Assembly: GCF_014650875.1 (NCBI RefSeq)
Contig: NZ_BMVU01000010.1
Location: 111,506-175,505 of the forward strand
Direction: 5' to 3'
Length of the DNA stretch: 64,000 nucleotides
Source of the DNA: Streptomyces minutiscleroticus
Lineage (GTDB): Bacteria; Actinomycetota; Actinomycetes; Streptomycetales; Streptomycetaceae
Position numbers and translations under genes: made by a program
Notes under the pieces: model-generated
The model's database searches: none
Seen by the model: the letters and a program-made list of their open reading frames with translations, nothing else
Told to the model about the DNA's origin: nothing
Part shown: positions 33,124 through 40,930 of the stretch, piece after piece
Position numbering within the stretch: position 1 is the first letter of the stretch
Layout of the letters: every line of letters starts with the position of its first letter

Positions 33124-34824
33124 ATGCCGCGACCCACCGGGGAGCGCTCCCCGGCCCACCGGCCCGCGAAGGCCGGCACCCCCGCTCCGCGCGTCCGGCC
33201 GCGGCTCCCCGCGCGCGGACGCGCGGCCGTCCTGTGCGCCGCCGCCGTGGCCGCCGGGACGCTCGTGTCCGCGCCGGCCGCCGGCGCCGCGCCCGCGCCC
33301 CGTACCGCCCCCGCCGCCTCCGCGCCGTCGCTCGCCTGGGAGAAGTGCGGCACCAAGGCTTACCCGACCCTCCAGTGCGCGTCCCTGAAGGTGCCGCTCG
33401 ACCACGCGCACCCGCACGGCCGGCAGATCACGCTGGCCCTCTCCCGCGTCCCGCACACCGCGCGGACCTACCAGGGTCCCCTCCTGGTCAACCCGGGCGG
33501 CCCCGGCGGCAGCGGCCTGGCGCTCGCGGGCTTCGTCGCGTCGTCGCTGCCGAAGGCGGTCGCGGCGCAGTACGACGTCGTCGGCTTCGACCCGCGCGGC
33601 GTCGGCGGGAGCCGGCCCGCGCTGGACTGCCGCCCGGGCCACTTCGCCCCGGTGCGCCCCGACTCCGTGCCGAGCACCCCCGCCCTGGAGAAGGCCGGCC
33701 TGGAGCGCGCCCGCGCCTTCGCGAAGGCCTGCGCCGAGCGCCACGCGGACCTGCTGCCGCACATGAACACGGTCGCCTCCGCCCGCGACCTGGACGCGAT
33801 CCGCGGCGCCCTGGGCGCCCCGGAGATCAGTTACCTGGGCTACTCGTACGGCACCTACCTGGGCGCGGTCTACGCCGACCTGTACCCGCGGCGGGTGCGG
33901 CGCCTGGTCCTCGACTCCGTCGTCGACCCCTCCGGCGTCTGGTACGACGCGAACATCCAGCAGGACCACGCCTTCGGCGACCGCCACCGCGCGTTCCTGG
34001 CCTGGGTCGCCGGGCACGACGCCGCGTACGGTCTGGGCACCGACCCGGCGCGCGTGGAGGACGAGTGGTACGCGATGCGCGCGGCCCTCGCGAGGAAGCC
34101 GGCCGGCGGGAAGGTCGGCGCGGCGGAGCTGGAGGACACGTTCCTGCCCGGCGGCTACTTCAACGGCTACTGGCCGCACCTGGCCGAGGCGTTCGCGGCG
34201 TACGTGCGGGACAAGGACGACGCGCCGCTGGTCCAGGCGTACGAGAACTTCGGCGCCGTCGACGCGGCCGGCGACAACGGCTACAGCGTCTACACCGCGG
34301 TGCAGTGCGGTGACACGGCCTGGCCGCGCGACTGGAACAAGTGGCGCGCCGACGCGTGGGCGGTGCACGCCAAGGCGCCGTTCATGACCTGGAGCAACAC
34401 CTGGTACAACGCGCCGTGCGCGTTCTGGCCGACGGTCCCGGCGCGTCCGGCGCCGGGCGCGGCCGACCTCGCCGACGCCGACCTGCCGCCCGCCCTGCTG
34501 TTCCAGGCGACCGACGACGCCGCCACCCCGTACCGGGGCGGCGCCTTGATGCACCGGCTGCTGCGCGGTTCGGGCCTGGTGGTCGAGGAGGGCGGCGGCA
34601 ACCACGGCATCACGCTCGCCGGGAACGCCTGCCTGGACGGGCACCTGGCGGCGTACCTGACCGACGGCACGGTGCCGCGCGGCGACGGCGAGGCCGACGC
34701 GGTCTGCCCGGCCCTCCCGGCCCCGAAGCCACTGGCGCCGGAGACCGCCGCCGAATCCGCCCCGCCGGAGCCGTCGGACTCCCGGGGCGCACGCCTCCAC
34801 GGCCTGCTGGGCCCGCGCGGCTGA
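33124..34824 (+). CDS. Secreted alpha/beta hydrolase, tripeptidyl aminopeptidase-like
   Basis: The 566-residue product has an Arg-rich N region and a hydrophobic core (AVLCAAAVAAGTLVSAPAAGAA, cited as AAAVAAGTLVSAPAAGAA), an evident secretion signal of about 55 residues. The mature enzyme has LLVNPGGPGGSG (oxyanion region), the nucleophile elbow YLGYSYGTYLG with Ser241, an Asp in LLFQATDDAATPYRGG and a His in GGGNHGITLAG. A C-terminal TAP-like domain is present. This is the Streptomyces SlpD/E-Tap type of exported mycelial peptidase that removes tri- or dipeptides. Four or more cysteines suggest extracellular disulphides. No co-transcribed neighbour is evident. Confidence 0.9.
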   Translation: MPRPTGERSPAHRPAKAGTPAPRVRPRLPARGRAAVLCAAAVAAGTLVSAPAAGAAPAPRTAPAASAPSLAWEKCGTKAYPTLQCASLKVPLDHAHPHGRQITLALSRVPHTARTYQGPLLVNPGGPGGSGLALAGFVASSLPKAVAAQYDVVGFDPRGVGGSRPALDCRPGHFAPVRPDSVPSTPALEKAGLERARAFAKACAERHADLLPHMNTVASARDLDAIRGALGAPEISYLGYSYGTYLGAVYADLYPRRVRRLVLDSVVDPSGVWYDANIQQDHAFGDRHRAFLAWVAGHDAAYGLGTDPARVEDEWYAMRAALARKPAGGKVGAAELEDTFLPGGYFNGYWPHLAEAFAAYVRDKDDAPLVQAYENFGAVDAAGDNGYSVYTAVQCGDTAWPRDWNKWRADAWAVHAKAPFMTWSNTWYNAPCAFWPTVPARPAPGAADLADADLPPALLFQATDDAATPYRGGALMHRLLRGSGLVVEEGGGNHGITLAGNACLDGHLAAYLTDGTVPRGDGEADAVCPALPAPKPLAPETAAESAPPEPSDSRGARLHGLLGPRG

Positions 34825-34914
34825 GCCCCGCCGCCGCGCGGTCGTCGCGTCCGGACCGCCGGGCCCCGGTCCGGACGCGACCGCCGCCGGAGCCGTGGTC
34901 CGCCATGGCCCCCC

Positions 34915-36105
34915 ATGACCGAACCCTCCCCGCAGTCCCCGCCGTCCGGCCCGACCCGCATCCCCGCCCCCGAGGGCGTCGCCCCCGCCGCCGCCTACTC
35001 CCACGTCGTCCTGGGCACGGGCCGCCTCGTGGCCGTCTCCGGGCAGCTGCCCCTCGACGAGGACGGCGAGCTGGTCGGCCCGGGCGACCCGGAGGCCCAG
35101 GCCCGCCAGGTCTTCGAGAACCTGAGGCGCTGTCCGGCCGCGGCGGGGGCCACGTTCGACGACGTGGTCAAGCTGACCTACTTCGTGACGGACATGGCCC
35201 ACATGCCCGCCGTCCGCGCGGCCCGCGCCGCCCACATCCCCGCCGACCGCCTCCCGGCCTCCTCGGCCGTCCAGGTCGCCGCCCTGGTCTCCCCCCGGTT
35301 CCTGCTGGAGGTCGAGGCGTTCGCGGTGGTGCCGGAGCGGTGGGCGCCGCCGGCCCGGCACGGTGCGGCGGGGGCGCTACTCCCCCGTCCCCGGGGGCGG
35401 CAGTCTGCGCAGGGCCTCCGCCGCCGCCACCGCGAGGCTGGGGTGGGCCAGGGCCCGGTCCAGGACCGGGCGGGCGCGTTCGTCGGCGAGGGCGCCGAGC
35501 CCCTCGACGCACGCCAGGGCGACCCGGCGGTAGGGGTCGTGCGGGTGGAGCCTGCGGGTCAGCGTGGTGATCAGCGCGGGCACGGACTCCGGGGCGCGCA
35601 GCCGCACCAGGAGCCGCACCGGGTACAGGGCGTAGGCGACGCGCAGTTCGTTGGTGGCGAGGGCGGCGGCCGCGCGGGCGGTGCGCGGGTCGCCGAGCCG
35701 GGCCAGCGCGTACGCGGCGGCCGCGCAGCGTTGCGGGTCGCGGTGGTTGAGCAGGAGGACGAGCGCCTCGAAGGCGCGCCGGTCCCCCGCGAGCCCGAGC
35801 CGGACGGCGGCCAGCTCCCTGGCCCACAGCGGCTCCCCGGGAGCCGTGAGCACAGCGGCCAGTTCGTCGGGGTCCTCGGTCGCCGCGAGCCGCTCGTACG
35901 CCGGCGCCGCCGCGCCCTGCGCCTCCCGCTGTATACGCTCCGTGAGCACGCGCAACTCTTCGTCCATGGGAGGAGCCTAGGGCCATGGTCCGGCCGCGGG
36001 ACCTACATCACAAACTCGGGGTACTGGCGCGCTCGTTACCCGCGGGTTAAGCTCAGACGAGCGAGTTACCCGCTCGCTTTCCCTTCGCTCGCAGCGGCCT
36101 GGTGA
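34915..36105 (+). CDS. RidA-family protein with a lost stop codon (C-terminal read-through)
   Basis: The first ~140 codons encode a normal RidA/YjgF protein. VAPAAAYSHVVLGTGRLVAVSGQLPLD is represented by AYSHVVLGTGRLVAVSGQ. ARQVFENLRRCPAAAGATFD and VVKLTYFVTDMAHMPAV follow, then the catalytic-site Arg/Glu region ASSAVQVAALVSPRFLLEVE, closing with FAVVPE. RidA enzymes deaminate 2-aminoacrylate-type enamines and are about 130-145 residues long. Here the frame does not stop after FAVV. It continues another ~250 codons to 36105, entirely antisense to the HEAT-repeat gene, with Arg/Gly-rich sequence of no known domain. I infer stop-codon loss or a local indel. The functional part is likely 34915 to about 35340. 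Confidence 0.8.
   Translation: MTEPSPQSPPSGPTRIPAPEGVAPAAAYSHVVLGTGRLVAVSGQLPLDEDGELVGPGDPEAQARQVFENLRRCPAAAGATFDDVVKLTYFVTDMAHMPAVRAARAAHIPADRLPASSAVQVAALVSPRFLLEVEAFAVVPERWAPPARHGAAGALLPRPRGRQSAQGLRRRHREAGVGQGPVQDRAGAFVGEGAEPLDARQGDPAVGVVRVEPAGQRGDQRGHGLRGAQPHQEPHRVQGVGDAQFVGGEGGGRAGGARVAEPGQRVRGGRAALRVAVVEQEDERLEGAPVPREPEPDGGQLPGPQRLPGSREHSGQFVGVLGRREPLVRRRRRALRLPLYTLREHAQLFVHGRSLGPWSGRGTYITNSGYWRARYPRVKLRRASYPLAFPSLAAAW
35377..35967 (-). CDS. HEAT-repeat protein
   Basis: The 196-residue product consists of helical repeats typical of HEAT/PBS-lyase proteins: LWARELAAVRLGLAGDRRAF, CAAAAYALARLGDPRTARAA, LRVAYALYPVRLLVRLRAPE and YRRVALACVEGLGALADERA. Such repeats mediate protein interactions, and no enzymatic residues are visible. 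Codon third-position bias on this strand supports this frame rather than the antisense extension of the RidA gene. ATG 35967 follows a GGCTCCTCCCA complement, that is TGGGAGGAGCC on the coding strand, a good ribosome-binding site. Confidence 0.82.
   Translation of the reverse strand: MDEELRVLTERIQREAQGAAAPAYERLAATEDPDELAAVLTAPGEPLWARELAAVRLGLAGDRRAFEALVLLLNHRDPQRCAAAAYALARLGDPRTARAAAALATNELRVAYALYPVRLLVRLRAPESVPALITTLTRRLHPHDPYRRVALACVEGLGALADERARPVLDRALAHPSLAVAAAEALRRLPPPGTGE
36035..36073. promoter_or_regulatory. Candidate operator: GTTACCCGC sites upstream of the 3-hydroxyacyl-CoA dehydrogenase
   Basis: GTTACCCGCGGGTTAA (36035-36050) is a near-perfect inverted repeat (GTTACCCG/CGGGTTAA). 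The half-site GTTACCCGC recurs exactly 30 bp later at 36065-36073. These lie between the divergent HEAT gene and the 3-hydroxyacyl-CoA dehydrogenase. A TetR-type regulator is encoded two genes away. Of the 369-nt gap 35968-36336, nothing else is recognisable except GGAG before the ATG at 36337. Confidence 0.45.
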
Positions 36106-36336
36106 CGCAGCCGCCGCGAGTGCCGTCGGTCCGGTGCCCCGTGCACCGCTTCACGGCCCGGCCCCGGGACAGGGCCGGTCGGACACCGCCGCTCCCCGGG
36201 TGTGTGCGCACCCGCGGACGGCACCGGGCGTACGCGCTCGCCGCCCCGGCGGCGCCCGCGCCCCTTTCCGCACCCGGTGCGCCCGTCGGCGCACCGGGGC
36301 GCGTCCCCAGTCGTCACCCTCATCTGGAGTCCCGCG

Positions 36337-38142
36337 ATGGTCACTCCCCTGTCCGACACCCCCCTGTCCCCGCTGAAGACGGTCGCCGTCGTGGGCCTGG
36401 GCACCATGGGCACCGGTATCGCCGAGATCCTCGTCCGCGCCGGCCGCGAGGTCGTCGGCATCGACGTCAGCGAGACCGCCGCCGCCCGCGCCGCCACCGC
36501 CCTGGAGGCCGCCCTGGAGCGGGCCGTGGGCCGCGGGCGCCTCACCGGGCGGGAGCGCTCCGACGCCCTGGCCCGCTTCCGCACCGCCACCGACCTGAAG
36601 GCCGCCTCGGGCGCCGACCTCGTGATCGAGGTGGCCCCCGAGTCCTACGAGGTCAAGCAGCAGATCTTCCGCGCCCTCGACGACGTCGTGCGCCCGGAGA
36701 CCGTCCTGGCCACCGGCACCAACGCCCTGTCCGTGACGCGTCTGGCCGCCGACTCGGCCCACCCCGAGCGCGTGCTGGGCCTGCACTTCTTCAACCCCGC
36801 GCCCGCCATGAGGCTGGTCGAGGTCGTCTCCTCCGTGCTGACCGCGCCCGAGGCCGTCGCCGCCGTCACCGACCTCGCCCTGGAGCTGGGCAAGGAGCCG
36901 GTCGCCGTCGGCGACCGCCCCGGCTTCGTCGCCGACGGCCTGCTCTTCGGCTACCTCAACCAGGCCGCCGCGATGTACGAGGCCAAGTACGCCTCCCGCG
37001 AGGACATCGACGCCGCGATGCGGCTCGGCTGCGGCCTGCCGATGGGCCCGCTCGCGCTGCTCGACCTGATCGGCATCGACACCGCGCGCACGGTCCTGGA
37101 CGCCATGTACGCCGCCTCGCACGACCGGCTGCACGCGCCCGCGCCGATCCTCGGGCAGCTCGGCGAGGCGGGCCTGACCGGCCGCAAGGCGGGCCGCGGG
37201 TTCTACACGTACGAGGCGCCGGGCAGCGCCGCCGTCGTGCCGGACGCGCTCACCCCGGCCGCGGACGGCGCCGCGGGCCCCGTCCGCGCCGTCCGCACCG
37301 TCGGCGTCGCCGGCTCCGGCACCATGGCGTCCGGCATCGCCGAGGTCTTCGCCAGGGCCGGGTACGGGGTCGTGCTCGCCGCGCGGACCGAGGACAAGGC
37401 GCGGGCCGCCAAGGGCCGCGTCGGCAAGTCGCTGGCGCGCTCGGTGGACAAGGGCCGCATGAGCTCCGAGGACGCGGCCCGCGCCCTGGACCTGATCGTC
37501 CCGGCCGACTCCTACGAGACCTTCGCCGACGTCGACCTGGCCCTGGAGGCGGTCGCGGAGGACCTGGAGGTCAAGCGGCGGCTGTTCGCGGCGTTCGACG
37601 AGGTCTGCAAGCCGGGCGCGATCCTGGCGACCACGACCTCCTCGCTGCCCGTCGTCGCCTGCGCCCGCGCCACCTCGCGCCCGCAGGACGTGATCGGCAT
37701 GCACTTCTTCAACCCGGCGCCGGCGATGAAGCTCGTCGAGGTGGTCCGCACCGTGCTGACCGGGGACGAGGCGCACGCCACGGTCCGCGACCTGTGCGCG
37801 CGGCTGCGCAAGCACCCCGTGGACTGCGGCGACCGGGCCGGCTTCATCGTGAACGCACTGCTGTTCCCGTACCTGAACAACGCGGTGAAGATGGTCCAGG
37901 AGCACTACGCCACCCCCGACGACATCGACGCCGCGATGCGGCTCGGCGGCGGGTACCCGATGGGCCCCTTCGAGCTCCTGGACGTGGTCGGCCTGGACGT
38001 CTCGCTCGCCATCGAGAAGGTCCTGCACCGCGAGTTCCGCGATCCGGGCCTGGCACCGGCGCCCCTGCTCGAACACCTGGTGGCCGCGGGCTGCCTCGGC
38101 CGCAAGACGGGCCGCGGCTTCCGTGAGCATGCCCGCCGCTGA
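36337..38142 (+). CDS. Duplicated 3-hydroxyacyl-CoA dehydrogenase (3-hydroxybutyryl-CoA dehydrogenase type)
   Basis: The 601-residue enzyme is a tandem fusion of two complete 3HCDH units. Each has a Rossmann NAD(P) motif (VAVVGLGTMGTGIAEIL near 15; VGVAGSGTMASGIAEVF near 321) and the HFFNPAPAM-KLVEVV-type segment (near 149 and 454). Each also has the C-terminal helical dimerisation domain (AMRLGCGLPMGPLALLDLIG; AMRLGGGYPMGPFELLDVVG). The fusion interconverts 3-hydroxyacyl-CoA and 3-ketoacyl-CoA. Next to ccr, the likely task is reduction of acetoacetyl-CoA to 3-hydroxybutyryl-CoA, feeding crotonyl-CoA. In the second unit the first glycine motif is GSGTMASG, still competent by pattern. ATG 36337 is preceded by TGGAGTCCCGCG. 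Confidence 0.9.
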   Translation: MVTPLSDTPLSPLKTVAVVGLGTMGTGIAEILVRAGREVVGIDVSETAAARAATALEAALERAVGRGRLTGRERSDALARFRTATDLKAASGADLVIEVAPESYEVKQQIFRALDDVVRPETVLATGTNALSVTRLAADSAHPERVLGLHFFNPAPAMRLVEVVSSVLTAPEAVAAVTDLALELGKEPVAVGDRPGFVADGLLFGYLNQAAAMYEAKYASREDIDAAMRLGCGLPMGPLALLDLIGIDTARTVLDAMYAASHDRLHAPAPILGQLGEAGLTGRKAGRGFYTYEAPGSAAVVPDALTPAADGAAGPVRAVRTVGVAGSGTMASGIAEVFARAGYGVVLAARTEDKARAAKGRVGKSLARSVDKGRMSSEDAARALDLIVPADSYETFADVDLALEAVAEDLEVKRRLFAAFDEVCKPGAILATTTSSLPVVACARATSRPQDVIGMHFFNPAPAMKLVEVVRTVLTGDEAHATVRDLCARLRKHPVDCGDRAGFIVNALLFPYLNNAVKMVQEHYATPDDIDAAMRLGGGYPMGPFELLDVVGLDVSLAIEKVLHREFRDPGLAPAPLLEHLVAAGCLGRKTGRGFREHARR

Positions 38143-38290
38143 GCCGTACGGCGAGGGACCGGACGACCGGTCCGCCGGCCGCGGGGGCTGGGGCGGGCTG
38201 CTGGACCCGGCGGCCGCCCCGCCGCCCCCGGCGGACGGGGGCGGTCCGGGCCGCGCGCGGCCGGCCGCGCGCATGCAGTACGTTCGGGGC

Positions 38291-39097
38291 ATGTCCCAGC
38301 CCGCCAAGTCCTCCCGTACCACCGCCACGTCCGACGTTCCGGAGACCGCCGCGGGCAGCCGCGCCGCCGCGCAACGGCTCAAGATGCGCCGCGAGCTGGC
38401 GGCCGCGGCCATGGAGCTGTTCGCGACCAAGGGCTACGAGGCGACGACCGTGGACGAGATCGCCGCCGCGGCGGGCGTCGCCCGCCGCACCTTCTTCCGG
38501 CACTTCCGCTCCAAGGAAGAGGCGATCTTCCCGGACCACGACGACACCCTGGTCCGCGCCGAGGCGGTGCTCAACGCCGCCCCCGCCCACGAGCACCCCC
38601 TCGACACCGTGTGCCGCGGTATCAAGGAGGTCATGCGGATGTACGCCGCGCAGCCCGAGATCTCCGTCTCCCGCTACAAGCTCACCCGCGAGGTCCCCAC
38701 GCTGCGCGAGGCGGAGATCGCCTCCGTGGCGCGCTACGAGCGCCTCTTCACCCGCTATCTGCTGGGCCACTTCGACGAGAACGCGCACCACGACGACGGC
38801 AACTACGACCCGCTGCTGGCCGAGGTCGCCGCCTCCGCCGTGGTCACGGCCCACAACCACGTGCTGCGGCGCTGGCTGCGGGCCGGTGGCCAGGGCGACG
38901 TGGAGGCGCAGCTGGACCACGCGTTCGCCATCGTGCGCAAGACGTTCGGCACGGGCATCGGCGCGGGCCGGACGACCGCCGCCCGGCCCGCCGCCACCGC
39001 CTCCGCCCACGGCGAGGTGCTGGTGACGGTGGCGCGCACGGACGCCCCGCTCGACGAGGTCATGCGCACCATCGAGGAGGCCCTGCGCGACCGCTGA
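38291..39097 (+). CDS. TetR-family transcriptional regulator
   Basis: The 268-residue protein has an N-terminal TetR helix-turn-helix: MELFATKGYEATTVDEIAAA followed by GVARRTFFRHFRSKEEAIF. A mostly helical ligand domain follows, and then an unusual C-terminal ~45-residue extension (HGEVLVTVARTDAPLDEVMR). Position between the dehydrogenase and ccr suggests control of the ethylmalonyl-CoA pathway genes, with an acyl-CoA as plausible effector. That role is inference. ATG 38291 has TACGTT six bases upstream and no ribosome-binding site, fitting a leaderless mRNA. An ATG six codons earlier is possible. A hairpin terminator follows. Confidence 0.85.
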   Translation: MSQPAKSSRTTATSDVPETAAGSRAAAQRLKMRRELAAAAMELFATKGYEATTVDEIAAAAGVARRTFFRHFRSKEEAIFPDHDDTLVRAEAVLNAAPAHEHPLDTVCRGIKEVMRMYAAQPEISVSRYKLTREVPTLREAEIASVARYERLFTRYLLGHFDENAHHDDGNYDPLLAEVAASAVVTAHNHVLRRWLRAGGQGDVEAQLDHAFAIVRKTFGTGIGAGRTTAARPAATASAHGEVLVTVARTDAPLDEVMRTIEEALRDR

Positions 39098-39142
39098 GCC
39101 CTGCCCGCGCGGGCACCGCGCCCGGGAGCGGGCGGTGTGAGG

Positions 39143-39169
39143 ACGGCCACCCTTCGGGGTGGCCGTTTC
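39143..39169 (+). terminator. Hairpin terminator after the TetR gene
   Basis: Ten-bp arms ACGGCCACCC and GGGTGGCCGT flank loop TTCG and are followed by TTT. It lies 46 nt after the regulator stop, separating it from the ccr operon. Confidence 0.7.
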
Positions 39170-39253
39170 GGCATGTCAGGGGCCGTTTCATCCCCTGATT
39201 CGATCGATCATCGCTCATCTGTGACGGCCGGATGACAAGTGAGAGAAATTGTT

Positions 39254-39295
39254 GGCACTCGGTGCCTTGTCATGTGACACGGGGTGCCATACGTT
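39254..39295 (+). promoter_or_regulatory. Candidate ccr promoter with adjoining inverted repeat
   Basis: TTGTCA (39267-39272), a 17-bp spacer and TACGTT (39290-39295) form a good sigma-70-like promoter. The inverted repeat GGCACTCGGTGCC (39254-39266) abuts the -35 box, and GGTGCC recurs in the spacer at 39283-39288. The leader to the ccr GTG at 39585 would be long (about 280 nt), and I see no gene in 39098-39584. Confidence 0.45.
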
Positions 39296-39584
39296 GAGGG
39301 TGTCCGGGCGGCCGGCGTGCAGAGACCCTTCGTACGCCGGTTGTCCCCGCAAGCCGTTCCCGGCACCGTCCGGGGCACCACCGGCCCGCGCGCCCGGACG
39401 CCTGCGTCACAGGCACCCTTCCGCGCCACAACGCGCACAGCAGCACCACCTTCGCCGAACCGACGGCACGCCCCGCACCCGCAGCACCACCCCGACGCAA
39501 CCCTCGGGCGTCCTCCCCGGACGCCTCCCCCGCTCCCGGCCCCGGCCGGGGCGGGGGGAGATCCCATTCGCCGGAGGCAACACC

Positions 39585-40922
39585 GTGAAGGAAATCCTGG
39601 ACGCGATCCAGTCGCCGGACGCCACGTCCGCCGACTTCGCCGCGCTGCCGCTGCCCGACGCCTACCGCGCCGTCACCGTGCACAAGGACGAGACGGAGAT
39701 GTTCGCCGGGCAGCCCACCCGGGACAAGGACCCGCGCAAGTCGCTGCACCTGGACGAGGTGCCGGTCCCCGAACTCGGCCCGGGCGAGGCCCTGGTGGCC
39801 GTGATGGCCTCCTCGGTCAACTACAACTCGGTGTGGACGTCGATCTTCGAGCCGCTGTCCACCTTCGGCTTCCTGGAGCGCTACGGCCGGCTCAGCGAGC
39901 TCACCAGGCGCCACGACCTGCCGTACCACATCATTGGCTCCGACCTCGCGGGCGTCGTCCTGCGCACCGGCCCGGGAGTGAACTCCTGGAAGCCCGGTGA
40001 CGAGGTCGTCGCCCACTGCCTGTCGGTCGAGCTGGAGTCCTCCGACGGCCACAACGACACGATGCTCGACCCCGAGCAGCGCATCTGGGGCTTCGAGACC
40101 AACTTCGGCGGCCTGGCCGAGATCGCGCTCGTGAAGTCCAACCAGCTGATGCCCAAGCCGGACCACCTCAGCTGGGAGGAGGCCGCGGCCCCCGGACTGG
40201 TCAACTCCACCGCCTACCGCCAGCTCGTCTCGCGCAACGGCGCCGGCATGAAGCAGGGCGACAACGTGCTGATCTGGGGCGCGAGCGGCGGCCTGGGCAG
40301 CTACGCCACCCAGTTCGCGCTGGCCGGCGGCGCCAACCCCGTCTGCGTGGTGAGCAGCCCCCAGAAGGCGGAGATCTGCCGCTCCATGGGCGCCGAGGCG
40401 ATCATCGACCGCAACGCCGAGGGCTACCGGTTCTGGAAGGACGAGCGCACCCAGGACCCCAAGGAGTGGAAGCGCTTCGGCAAGCGCATCCGCGAGCTCA
40501 CCGGCGGCGAGGACATCGACATCGTCTTCGAGCACCCCGGCCGCGAGACCTTCGGCGCGTCCGTGTACGTCACCCGCAAGGGCGGCACGATCACCACCTG
40601 CGCCTCCACCTCGGGCTACCTGCACGAGTACGACAACCGCTACCTGTGGATGTCGCTGAAGCGGATCATCGGCTCCCACTTCGCCAACTACCGCGAGGCG
40701 TGGGAGGCCAACCGCCTCATCGCCAAGGGGAAGATCCACCCGACGCTCTCCAAGGTCTACGCCCTCCAGGACACCGGGCAGGCCGCGTACGACGTGCACC
40801 GCAACCTCCACCAGGGCAAGGTCGGCGTGCTGTGCCTCGCGCCCCGCGAGGGCCTGGGCGTGCGCGACGCGGAGAAGCGCGCGCGGCACATCGACGCCAT
40901 CAACCGCTTCCGGAACGTCTGA
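39585..40922 (+). CDS. ccrA: Crotonyl-CoA carboxylase/reductase
   Basis: The 445-residue MDR-superfamily enzyme reductively carboxylates crotonyl-CoA to (2S)-ethylmalonyl-CoA with NADPH and CO2. Counting from GTG 39585, Asn81 (SSVNYNSVW), Phe170-Glu171 (IWGFETNFGG) and His365 (IIGSHFANYR) fall exactly on the CO2-binding residues described for Kitasatospora setae Ccr. This supports both function and start codon. The NADPH motif is WGASGGLGSYATQFAL (231-246). GGAGG at about 39573 precedes the start. The gene opens the operon ccr-meaA-lyase-MaoC-acyl-CoA dehydrogenase. In Streptomyces, the product also supplies ethylmalonyl-CoA extender units for polyketides. Confidence 0.95.
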   Translation: MKEILDAIQSPDATSADFAALPLPDAYRAVTVHKDETEMFAGQPTRDKDPRKSLHLDEVPVPELGPGEALVAVMASSVNYNSVWTSIFEPLSTFGFLERYGRLSELTRRHDLPYHIIGSDLAGVVLRTGPGVNSWKPGDEVVAHCLSVELESSDGHNDTMLDPEQRIWGFETNFGGLAEIALVKSNQLMPKPDHLSWEEAAAPGLVNSTAYRQLVSRNGAGMKQGDNVLIWGASGGLGSYATQFALAGGANPVCVVSSPQKAEICRSMGAEAIIDRNAEGYRFWKDERTQDPKEWKRFGKRIRELTGGEDIDIVFEHPGRETFGASVYVTRKGGTITTCASTSGYLHEYDNRYLWMSLKRIIGSHFANYREAWEANRLIAKGKIHPTLSKVYALQDTGQAAYDVHRNLHQGKVGVLCLAPREGLGVRDAEKRARHIDAINRFRNV

Positions 40923-40930
40923 GGCCGGGC

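Noticed and set aside
38123..38290. An earlier start for the TetR regulator
   Set aside because: The added segment is Gly/Pro-rich and overlaps the end of the dehydrogenase; ATG 38291 has a well-placed upstream hexamer.
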